From Lingula anatina (taxonomy: Eukaryota > Brachiopoda > Lingulata > Lingulida > Lingulidae): a stretch of 28,536 nt of DNA. The stretch spans positions 123,413 to 151,948 of the forward strand of contig NW_019774959.1 of assembly GCF_001039355.2 (NCBI RefSeq), in the 5' to 3' direction. The position numbers and the translations under genes were made by a program. The notes beneath the pieces were generated by a model. That model saw only the letters and a list, made by a program, of their open reading frames with translations, had not been told where the DNA came from and ran no database searches. Shown here one piece after another: positions 10,101 to 22,100 of the stretch. The stretch's first letter is position 1; every line of letters starts with the position of its first letter.

Positions 10101-13080
10101 TGTCGGGTATCCAATTTTTTCTGTCGGAAGACGGTCAAAAATGAAGGACAGATAAACAAAGATAATTAGGAAGACTGTCAGAAAAAATCTCTGGATCCGT
10201 CCCTGTAATTTGCTCTGGTATGTCACATACAGTGGATGATGAGTAGTTGTAACTAACTTATACCACAGCTGGCACTTCGGACTATAGCAAGAACGTAGCA
10301 AAGGGTATGAATACAAGTGCAGTAATCCTATTGTTTGGACCGCCAGCTGTGGGATAATTGAGTTTAAATCTATCTTGGTGCAGCCAACAATTTTTAACAG
10401 TGAATTTTCATTTATTTATACATGGCATGTTGGTCATACACTGTAGATTTTCTTTTATTTAATGGTATCTGAGGTAGCAAAAATGGTCTTAAAATTTGTC
10501 TGTAATTTTTCTCTCCTTCACAAAATTAGTNATCTTAGATGTAAGTAGGTTTTCCATTTGATGAGCAATGTAGCATTTTGGCTGAAAAGACTCAAACTCA
10601 ATTCTAAAGACACATGTACCTAACATGATATGAAAATAGTCAAACAAGGGTTTATTAAGGTTTCTTACACTTAAGAATTTATAAAAATCTCTGGTGCCTG
10701 CCTCATCAACATGTACGAGTGCATCTAAATATTTTTCAACTACCTCATCTAAATACCGGGTATCTGAAAGGGGATTTAGATTTTACTGATCATTCCCACA
10801 TGTAAATCATTTACTACAAAACTGTCCTTCTAAAACCTATGGACAACAGCATCCCGCTCATTATTAATAGGAAAGGCGGGCGAATAAAAATGTAAACATT
10901 GAGAACCACAAATATTATGGAAACGGGTGCGCGAATGCCGATGAAAAATAAATACATGACACATCTTACATCTCATCAATAATCCGATTAAATTTAGAGT
11001 TTTTCAGTAATAAACGCAGTTGATGTCATTCTGCTAGGTTACAACCACAGAGGTGTATATAGTCCATAAATTGCGACTTTACCTGTAAACATGACCCTCA
11101 TTTTACTCAGCTGATTGACAAATCACAACATGTCCGAGGAGGCAACGAGATTTCCCAGAGTTCTTGGCGAGAGTTGCCGAAGACACTGCCCCCTAACGGC
11201 AAAGAGGAGAAAGTACCATTCAAGTACTTTGCCAAAGTTATTATATGTTTAAATTTCAAAATTTCAGGACTGAATCTTCACATAAATATTTTAATAGTGG
11301 TATATATTAGCTTTGGTTCTCTTTCTTAAGTTATCCGTGCACATTCGCCGAGCACCAGCACTAGCTTCCGGTATGACGTCATAGGTTTTTCCAACTTTCG
11401 TTTTGTCAACCAGACGATAGGGCTGTTACGATTTGTTACGTCTACGCTTCATTTAATGCCGCTGTCTAGCTGTCCTACCAACCACCAAGGACCAATTTTT
11501 ATTTAAAAAGATTCATCAGGTAAGAGAGATTTTGACTGTTTAGCAAAACGAAACTAAATTGCAGGTTAAACAATATAGAGCACATCGATTGTTTTAGACG
11601 GGAAATAAAAAATTAAACGGAAGCTCACGCCCATTATGAAAAAAGTCCCACGTACAGACAATGTTCTTTAAAAAAAAAAAAAAAAAAAAAACAGAAAAAA
11701 ATCTGATAGAATTTTGATGATTTGAAAAGGTATATACGTTGTACTGTATTAATGTCAATTTGAAACACTTCATTTACAAGGGTATTTGTGTTTGTGTCAA
11801 AAAACACCACTGTGACTCTGTGATCGATTCCCAATTTAATATTTAATGTTACAGGTGCTGAACTAAACAATATATAGAGCACTATGGGAATATCACTAGA
11901 TGCATGGAGGCTTAGAATAGGATGCTTTGCACAACGCAAAATTCGGGCAGCTCCATCTGGAACTCTGCCAAATCTTCAGAAAGCAATAAGTGATGAGTTA
12001 GGGGGGTGTATTCTGCTGGTGATGATGATGATATCCCTGCTGCTCTTTTTGTCTGGAGATGTTGAGATGAACCCAGGACCTCCTATGTATCAGCCTGAAC
12101 ACAGTGACGGAAAACAACCTAGGAAAACAGTAAGTCAGAGTGACGATCATATGAAGGTTTTTATGACATTTTTAGCATTGATGTCTTTTATATTTGGGTA
12201 TATATCTGATTGTTTTTTTACAAATTTACTAATACTATGTAATTATTTATACAGTCATTACTGTTATTAGTATTAATAAGTTCTGTTAAGCATATAATAT
12301 TTGGTTTTAATGCTTGATGAAATGTAAAAGAGTTAAAATTATAAATTTGTTTGAGTTTCATCTTGCAGTTTTTTTTTCAGGAGGCTAGTAGAGCACAGCA
12401 ACAACAGGGCACAGGTTTGAGGGAATCCATTCTGAAAGGAGAGAAATATATGGAAAAAGGATGTTGGCAGGAGGCAACTGATGTTTTTAACAAATTGATT
12501 TATTGCGTGCCCCCTTTAGGAGACCCAAGCTTGACTTGTAGACTTTTTTGTAACAGAGCAAGGTGTCATCTTTCCCAGGTAACTATATTCTTACCAATGC
12601 ATTCTTTTTACCTTCTAAAATTTATCCAGACTTAGTAATTTATGCAAACTGTAAGTTTTATTTAGACTTTGATAATGTTCATGTGAAGGTAAAAAGTTTG
12701 CAAACAAGTTTCTAAATTTGAACCCACAGAAGGGAAGGGTTAAATACAACCAACACCTTAAAAATTAAATCAGTTATGTAATTTTTTGTGATTCATTTGT
12801 TTGTTTTTTTTTTAGCCAATTGGAGCATTTATTTTTTTGAGCTTATTTTGTCTTTAATATATATATTTTTTACTTTCATTATTCATTCATATCAGCTTAG
12901 ATCCATCATGCCTACTTATATTTCAGTTAATAGGGTCAAAGTACAGTCTTTATCTGTTGATAACTATGTCGAGACAAATGTTACTTTGTTAAAACAGGGC
13001 AGTGTCAAAGTGTTAACTGGATATATTACTTATCTTATCTACAAAGGCAGTCTGATACATTTAAGAATGCTTCTTTAATC

Positions 13081-13114
<34 letters not shown>

Positions 13115-16100
13115 GTTATTATTATTATTTTTTCAGGGGTTTGTTCTGCTTGCAGTGAAAGATGTCCACTCTGGTGAGTGTTTGATGAATGTTTCAACCT
13201 TCTATTTTATCTTAAATGGAAATTATGTGACATGGATGTTAATTTCTCATATTTTTCACGTCACACATACTTTGTATCATGTTGATGTCTCTTTTCTAAG
13301 GCATATCCACATGAGGTACCAAAACTTGTACCACAAAGAACAAGTGTCCAATAAACAATAATTGTCTGATTGTGTGATTTGGGGGTAATTAAAATGTAAA
13401 TAGGGGGAGCTGGTGTGGCTTACGTTCTTGTACCAGTAGTATCATATCATTCAAAAAGTGGTACTCCAGCTATCAATTTAATCAAAAATTAAAACCATAA
13501 TCTTATTAAAACCCATATTGATATTAAGAAAGGTTATCTTAAATGACATGAAAACTATAAGTGCATTTCTCATCCTATACTGGGATATGTGCTGAAATTT
13601 TCTCTCAGAGATTTGTGATCAAAATGTCTGTTATCAACAATTGGAATTAAAAAAGACATACAGTATGGAGAGTTGAGGTCTTTGTGGCTAACAAAGTGGG
13701 CCCAGTTTTATAAAGGACGTTTAGCACTAACCAGTGTTTAACTCTAACCAGACCTAAACAGTCTGTTAGTTAACTGACCTTTAAATAATTATTTAATCCA
13801 GTTAAACAAGGCCAGTTAACTAATTGGCTGTTTTCCGTCAGAAGACTGTATATGAAACACAATTTAACCATCTTTTATTAATGGGTGTTAGGAGAATTTA
13901 TTCACTGGTTAGGCTTATCCACTGGTTAGTGCTAAACGTCCTTTATAAAACTGGGCCAGGGTTTTTACTTCACAGAGTGTAGAGCCTGTTGCTTCTAAAT
14001 CTGTGTAGTCTAAAGAACTGTTGTAATAGAATTTTCAGAAGCATATTTTAAAAGACCCTTTCAATGACAGAATAAAGAAGTTAATCTCTTTTATCTCAAT
14101 TAAAACAAGTTTTAAGGGGCACATATGCTTATTATGCACTTTATTCTTATCATATGTGATTTTAAATGGTTTTGTTTGCAGTGAAGTAATGTGATGTGAC
14201 TTTCATTCAGAAGGTAAACATTAATAGGATGACAATTCTTCATTTTGGCGGGGAAAGTGTTATAAAATAGATTCTCCTGGGAAAAATGTCAATGTTCACA
14301 TACTTTCCAATGGTTAATGAATCCATTCTGACATTCAAAGTTAATTGATCTTAAGAGAATATTAAAGAGGGTATCATTCTTTGATGGTTTATGTGGTCTG
14401 ATATGGCAAGCACAGATTTCATAATAATTGCCATTTGCCATTTTGGTGGTAAAATGGAATTTATTACATTTCTGTGCATTTTTCAATTTATTTATTGTGG
14501 AAATTTGAATCTCATATGAAGAGTTGCTATACCTTTAAATATTTAGAACCTGAAAATGGGATTATAGACTGAAATATTCTCCATGATTTGGGATAGCCTT
14601 GTATGCCTTGGTGATGAAGTGAAAATTGCTGAAATTTCCAAGTTAAGTGTATAAGGGTCTAATTACACACGTATACATTAAAGGTCTCTGGATTCAGCAA
14701 CTTTCATGATATTTAGAAAACTTTTGCATCTGAAAGACTCACTTGGGATACTGGGATAGATGGTGATGGGAAATTAAAGGGGCCGCTTAGAATAGAAGAT
14801 CCCAGTATCAACTTGTCCAAGGTTCAAATATGGCGGACCCTACATAACAGGAAGACCACTTAATCCTGTAATGGTCTCTCCGCCTCACACTCGCCTCCCC
14901 ATGTGTCTGGTTGAATAGAGCCTAGATTTACTTACTATGCCCCTGCAGAGATGCCGTGTGGGGAGGCGTTTTAGAGGCGGAGAGACTATTACAGGATTAA
15001 GCAGCCTCCCTTTCATGTAGGGTCCGCCATGTTTGAGCCTTGGACTAGTTGATGCTCAGATCTTCTATTCTGAATGGCCCCATATATGGTGCTTAAAGAA
15101 AAGGTTTTGGATTACTAGTATATTAGTGAAAACAGCAGACTTTACTAGAAGGTGCAGTTGGACAGGTCCATATCTTGTAATATGTAATCTAGAACATCTT
15201 TTTAGTACTTGTTACAACTACTTGTCTACTGTATGGGACATGCAAGAGCGTAATTATATTGAGGTGCATTTGAGATACAATTTGCTCTGGTATGTCGCAT
15301 ACATTGGACGATGAGTAGTTGTAACCGACTTATACCATGGCTGGCACTTCGAACTATAGGATGAACAGGCCCATAGCCAGCAATTTCAAAAGGGGGGGTT
15401 CTTTTTCTTAAAAAGTGGACCTTTTCCCATAAAAATGTCAAGTACCCTGATCAAATTTTACGCAGAGTGGACCTTTTCCCAGCAAAAGGGGCAGTTCTTT
15501 CGAACCCCCTCAATTCCCCCTGGCTACGGGCCTGATGAATGTAGCAAAGGGTATATAAAAACACAGGCAAGCCTGTATGCGAAATACAAGTGCAGTAATC
15601 CTTTTTTAGACCGCCAACTGTGGTATAATTGAGATTAAACCTATCTTGGTGCAGGCAACAATTTTTAACAATGAATTAATTTTCATTTTCATATTGAATA
15701 AATTACAACATGTTGGTCATACACTGTAGATTTTCTTTCATTGAATGTTGTCTGAGGTAGGAAAAATGGTCTTGAAATTTTTCTATAATTTTACTCTCCT
15801 TCACAAAATTAGTTACTGTATTGTTACATGGTACAGTATTTAAAGCATTTTTATCTACATATTTTACTCTGATTATTTTTAAGATTTCCATTTTATATTT
15901 TAGCCCTTAACTATTCAAAACCAAGGTGTTTGCAAGCTGAAGAAATTCCCATGATTTTAAAGTTGCAAAGAGAAATTGAGACATGCTTGAACTTTCATCA
16001 GTTTTCTCCATTGGATTTTCTACATGAAGTAAATATTTATTATGTTACTTTATTTATTTATCATTTTATTATCCATTGTTTATGTCTATGCAATGTAACT

Positions 16101-19100
16101 TATTGTTGATGATAAGTGTACCATGGTGCAAGGAAGGTTGTTTTTAATAGTGTATCCTGGGAAAAAAAATCACCTTTTATTGCAGAATTTTTCAAACTGA
16201 CATTAAATTTTGTAATATCCAATTTTAATTGCTAAGACATGATAGATATGAACTTCAATTAGCTTAATTTACAATAGATGCAAAATAATAATAAAAAAAT
16301 GTGGCACTATATTGTATTTCAGTGATACATTTTACATTAATTATTTTTCTAAAAAAATATTTTAGGATGAAATAAAATACCTGAGGGAAAGCAAAGATCA
16401 GACCATACATGCCTGTCTTTCGGGGGAGCCACTAACTGCACTTCTCTGGAACAGAACTGTGATTGCCCTAGGGACAAGATTGTGTGATGCTCTTGATTAT
16501 CAGGAGTTACTTATTGCATTAAAACTACACCATGCTCTGTTTTGTTTGTGCCATATTGAAAGAATCACAGAAGAAAGCCAGCTGCTTCAGGTAGTACAAT
16601 TATAGACACAAAGGTCATTAAAAAAAACATGGAAATATATTTAATCTGATAGAGGTTTCATATAACTGTCTTTGCTCTACCTGAATACATGGTGTGTTTA
16701 TAGGGCAATTATTGATGCTTCATTGACATGTGTACACAATTTGCCGATGATAGATATTCAGTTTCTATGATAATTTTTAATGTAATGTTTAACATTTATT
16801 TTAATAGGAGAAGGAGCTTTTCTTGGAGGAGGCCTGTAAACAATGTAAAGAAGGTAAGGAAAACAAATAACTTGAAGATAATTATTTCTTTCATTATTTT
16901 AATTTGTTTCATTGATTTTAATAAGTTCCAAAATAATTGCCATTTTGTAAATTTAGCAGCGCCGTAAATATCAAAAATGCAGATTATCCCGACAGGCTCT
17001 GTCAATTATGTACTAGTATTATTGGTATGCCTGACATATATTTATTTTCAGTCATTCAGATCATCACTAGATGGAAAACATCAAGTATAAATATGCAGGT
17101 CTATCTGTTTGATGCACATCATAAATTGGCTCAAATTATGCTCAGACTAAAGAAGTTTGACCAGGCATTAAAAGAAGTGAACGCTGCAATAGAAATGAAC
17201 CAGTGTCAGGTAGGTTTTATGTTCACTATGAAAGAATGAGATGTAAACAGTGAGTAGAAACAGCAAGTTAATATGATACACTTTACAATAATAGCTAGCA
17301 TCTAGAATTATTTATTATAATAAGAAACTGATTTGAAAGGTCAGGCTCATTTTCATTTCATGATGACAAAAATAGTTGTGACATGCCTTAATATAAACCT
17401 TCACAACACCTTTCAGCATTTTCAAATATTTCTAATTTAATTACTTGAATTGAAACCTTTGACTTACCTTCAGCGTAGGTGGTTGTACATGTTTTACATT
17501 AAAATGATAACAGTATTTATCAAGACAAATACAAGGGCGTATTCCCAGAGCTTTTAGATCGATCTATCCTCGCGGGGAGACTCACTAGATTTGATATTGC
17601 TGTCAGATAATCCGGCTTAAATGTCCGTCCTGCTTACTACAAGCTGTAAGGGGGTAATTAACTTTCGTGCTTGCTCGGCTGACAGCTATTTAGCGTGAAC
17701 CCCCAGGAAGTTAGGTCGATCTAAAGTAGATCAATCTAATCTCTGGGAATGGGGTCTAAGTGCAGGTCTTTGCCACACTTTCATGTCTTAAATTTAATGT
17801 TTTCTTCTGAAATTTACTTTCTACTTTTATAACAGGAGACCTTAGCCTTAGATGCCATTTTTAACCTAAAATCAGAAATTGAGAAGAAAATGAAAAACAT
17901 GGAGGCGAGGGAGAAACCGAAGAAACTGCAGGTATTATGTTGACAAGATTAAGAGAAAATTTTGTTTAATTTTAATACTTCATAAAATCAAATCAATAGA
18001 AAATTTACCTAACAGATTTTGAATGCATCAGTATTAATATTGTAATTGTATTTTCATTTCATTATTTCTTTTTAAATTAATAAATTAATTTTTGTTTATT
18101 TTTAAATTAATTAATTCATTATTTTTCCTCTATCATGCATTTGACCCACTTTCTGTAAATCTCAGCAAAAACTGGACATTTGCGTGCTAGTTGAATACAT
18201 TGATTGCAAATTGATTGATTTCAAAATAACACTGGTTCAGCATTCAGCGAGCCTGCCTTATGTTTTTATGTTCTCCATAACTGAATTTTTATTGTTATTG
18301 TTGTTGTAACAGTTGTTATTTTCATCATTTTTGTATCTTGGATATTAATCTTCCAAACAGGTTAATTTAAGACAAACTCTTCCTGCGGATGAGAATGCAG
18401 AAGAAGCTTTAGGTTAGTTCTTGACATTAGAGCATTTTTCAGGAATGTTATAATCTAGAATCAGTCTGACACAGATCAGTGCATGATATGGGTTACAACT
18501 TATTAGAAATGTTACAACTCACAGAAATTTTAAAGTTTAAATTTAAATACTTTTGTTTTTATCTGTATGCTATAAAAATGACATATTTGCTATTTTTAAA
18601 TACATTAAATATTCTGCAATAAGGCCACACTTTTTATGTACAGACACAGATGTGTCTGTACATATTGCCATCNCAATATTCTGAGGCGGTATCGCCTCTC
18701 TGATCCTCTAGTTGTTACATGGTACAGTATTTAAAGCATTTCTATCTACATTATTTTAAAGATTTCCATTTTATATTTTAGCCCTTAACTATTCAAAACC
18801 AAGGTGTTTGCAAGCTGAAGAAATTCCTATGATTTTAAAGTTGCAAAGAGAAATCGAGACAGGGTTGAACTTCCATCAGTTTTCTCCATTGGATTTTCTA
18901 CATGAAGTAAATATTTATTATGTTACTTTATTTATTTATCATTTTATTATCCATTGTTTATGTCTATGCAATGTAACTTATTGTTGATGATAAGTGTACC
19001 ATGGTGCAAGGAAGGTTGTTTTTAATAGTGTATCCTGGGAAAAAAAATCACCTTTTATTGCAGAATTTTTCAAACTTACATTAAATTTTGTAATATCCAA

Positions 19101-22100
19101 TTTTAATTGCTAAGACATGATAGATATAAACTTCAATTAGCTTAATTTACAATAGATGCAAAATAATAATTAAAAAAATGTGGCACTATATTGTATTTCA
19201 GTGATACATTTTACATTAATTATTTTTCTAAAAAAACATTTTAGGATGAAATAAAATACTTGAAGGAAAGCAAAGATCAGACACTAGCTGCCTGTTGTTC
19301 GGGGGAGCCACTAACTGCACTGCTCTGGAACAGAACTGCGATTGCCCTAGGGACAAGATTGTGTGATGCTCTTGATTATCAGGAGTTACTTATTTCACTA
19401 AAACTACACCATGCTCTGTTTTGTTTGTGCCATATTGATAGCATCAAAGAAGAAAGCCAGCTGCTTCAGGTAGTACAATTATAGACACAAAGGTGCATTC
19501 ATTAAAAAAAAAACGTGGACATTTATTTTATGCATATAGAGAGAGCTTTCGTATAACTGTCTTTGCTCACCTGAATACATGGTGTGTTTATAGGGCCATT
19601 TTTCATCCTGCTTGTGAACACAATTTGCTGATGATAGATATTCAGTTTTTGTGATAATTTTTAATTAATGTTTCACAGTTATTTTAATAGGAGAAGGAGC
19701 TTTTCTTGGAGGAGGCCTGTAAACATTGTAAAGAAGGTAAGGAATTGATTTTAATAAGTTACAAAATAATTGCCATTTTGTAAATTTAGCAGTACCGTAA
19801 ATATCAATAATTCAGATTATCCTGGCAGGCTCTGCCAATTATGTACTAGTATTACTGGTATGTCTGACATATATTTATTTTCAGTCATTCAGATCATCAC
19901 TAGATGGAAAACACCAAGTATAAATATGCAGGTCTATCTGTTTGATGCACATCATAAATTGGCTCAAATTATGCTCAGACTAAAGAAGTTTGACCAGGCA
20001 TTAAAAGAAGTGAACGCTGCAATAGAAATGAACCAGTGTCAGGTAGGTTTTATGTTCACTATGAAAGAATGAGATGTAAACAGTGAGTAGAAACAGCAAG
20101 TTAATATGATACACTTTACAATAATAGCTAGCATCTAGAATTATTTATTATAATAAGAAACTGATTTGAAAGGTAAGGCTCATTTTCATTTCATGATGAC
20201 AAAAATAGTTGTGACATGCGTTAATATAAACCTTCACAACACCTTTCAGCATTTTCAAATATTTCTATTTTGATAACTTGAATTGAAACCTTTGACTTAC
20301 CTTTAGCTTAGGTGGTTGTACATGTTTTGCATTATAATGATAACAGTATTTATCAAGACAAATATAAGGGTGTATTCCCAGAGCTTTTAGATCGATCTAT
20401 CCTCATGGGGAGTCTCACTAGAGGCTTAAATGTCCGTCCCCCCTACTACAAGCTGTAAGGGGGTAATCAACTATCGTGCCCGCTCGACTGACAGCTATTA
20501 AGTGTGAACCCCCAGGGAGTTAGGTCGATCTAAAGTAGATCAATCTAATCTCTGGGAATGGGGTCTAAGTGCAGGTCTTTGCCACATTTTCCATGTATTA
20601 AATTTAATGTGTTCTTCTGAAATTTACTTTCTACTTTTATAACAGGAGACCTTAGCCTTAGATGCCATTTTTAACCTAAAATTAGAAATTGAGAAGAAAA
20701 TGAAAAACATGGAGGCGGGGGAGAAACCAAAGAAGCTGCAGGTATTATGTTGACAAGATTAAGAGAAAATTTTGTTTAATTTTAACACTTCATAAAATCA
20801 AATCAATAGAAAATTTACCTAACAGATTTTGAATTCATCAGTATTAATATTGTTATTGTATTTTCATTTCATTATTTCTTTTTTAATTATTAAATTAATT
20901 TTTGTTTATTTGTTCATTTTTAAATTAATTAATTAAATTTTTTTCCTGTATCATGCATTTGACCTACTTTCTGTAAATCTGAGCAAAAACTGTACATTTG
21001 CGTGCTAGTTGAATACATTGATTGCAAATTGATTGATTTCAAAATAACACTGGTTCAGCATTCAGCGAGCCTGCCTTATGTTTTTTTTATGTTCTCCATA
21101 ACCGTTTTGTAATTATTATTGTTATTGTTGTTGTAACAGTTGTTATTTTCATCATTTTTGTATCTCAGATATTAATCTTTCAAACAGGTTAATTTAAGAC
21201 AAACTCTTCCTGCAGATGAGAAAGCAGAAAAAGCTTTAGGTTAGTTCCTGGCATTAGAGCATTTTTCAGGAATGTTATAATTTAGAATCAGTCTGATGCA
21301 GATCAGTGCATGATATGGGTTACACATATTAGAAATGTTACAACTTACAGAAAGTTTCAAGTTTAAATTTAAATATTTTTGTTTTTATTTGTATGCTATA
21401 AAACTGACATATTTGCTATTTTTAAATACATTAAATATTCTGCAATAAAAGTAATTCTTGTTGAATTTATTTATTTAGTTTAAATTATTTATTTGTTTTA
21501 TTCATTCACCAACTCATTAATTTATCAATATATTTGTCTTTTGTAGCATCAAGAGAAACAGAATGTCTACAGCAGTCGATAAAGGCTGAGGATAAGATCA
21601 GAGAGACCCCCAGCAAAGCAGGATGTTTTACGTGTGATGTGTGTAATGTCATTTGTAATGGGCAGCAACAGTACCACCAACATTGCAGTGGCTCTAAACA
21701 CCAGCAAAAGCTACTGCAGAGACAGAAAGATTTGGACACTGGATCTGTTAAACGGGAACCTCAAACATTTGATCAAAATAAAACAAATCAGACTAATGTA
21801 GGGTGAGTGTTCAGATGGAAATTTATTTATGATTTATTCTGTATTTATTTATTTATTGTTGCTTTTGCTGTATCTTTAAGTTGTGCTTTTTTAGGATTTG
21901 TTTGTTTAGGACATGTAAATAATAGATGAAAATAGAATTTTGGAAGAAAATATCCAAGGTTGCATAGAAAAATGTTTACCACATTGTTGATAACTATTCT
22001 CTTGTACAACATTAAACTTTTCTCACCCATTCCAAATTTTTTCAGTAATTATTTTCACTACAGTGTCTGGCTCCAAGTTTTAGATTTGAATTCAGTAATT

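Larger units (their letters stand above)
5562..10530. repeat. Haplotype 1 copy of promoter and exons 1-3 (block A)
   Basis: This block aligns collinearly by eye with 10532-15813. The promoter part is almost identical, the introns carry small indels, and three MITEs differ between the copies. It runs exactly up to the N at 10531, the behaviour of overlapping contig ends. Confidence 0.75.
8180..10530. other. Intron 3, haplotype 1, truncated by an assembly gap
   Basis: This non-coding stretch holds a long foldback element (9534-9836) and a CAGGGGCGG-type MITE (10038-10205). Otherwise it is unique AT-rich sequence that is repeated in block B. It stops at the N, so exon 4 does not follow directly in this contig. 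Confidence 0.6.
10532..15813. repeat. Haplotype 2 copy of promoter and exons 1-3 (block B)
   Basis: The block repeats 5562-10530 in the same orientation and starts within a few bases of the N. Its alignment ends at 15813 (CAAAATTAGT), the exact last bases of contig 1. It lacks the MITE at 10038-10205 and gains two others. Confidence 0.75.
13174..15903. other. Intron 3, haplotype 2, complete
   Basis: This 2.7 kb intron links exon 3 (phase 1) to exon 4 in one uninterrupted contig. It contains three MITE or foldback elements (13699-13957, 14779-15081, 15366-15534). No additional exon was seen. Confidence 0.6.
15821..18622. repeat. Haplotype 2 copy of exons 4-9 (block C)
   Basis: It repeats 18712-21448 in the same orientation, from TTGTTACATGG to TGCAATAA. 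It starts only 8 bases after block B ends, so blocks B and C together form one continuous contig. Confidence 0.75.
18712..21448. repeat. Haplotype 1 copy of exons 4-9 (block D)
   Basis: It repeats block C and then continues without interruption into the single-copy exons 10-17, so this contig belongs to the main gene. Confidence 0.75.

Noticed and set aside
16728-16967. Open frame running through exon 6 into intron 6
   Set aside because: It reads a different frame from the spliced gene, and the equivalent sequence at 19611-19800 does not preserve it.
5562-21448. A true tandem duplication producing two 2A-TPR genes or a double-length gene
   Set aside because: The block order A-N-BC-N-D, the terminal overlaps at both single Ns and the ~8-base abutment of the B and C alignments fit concatenated haplotypes much better. 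It is kept only as an alternative to be tested by depth and long reads.
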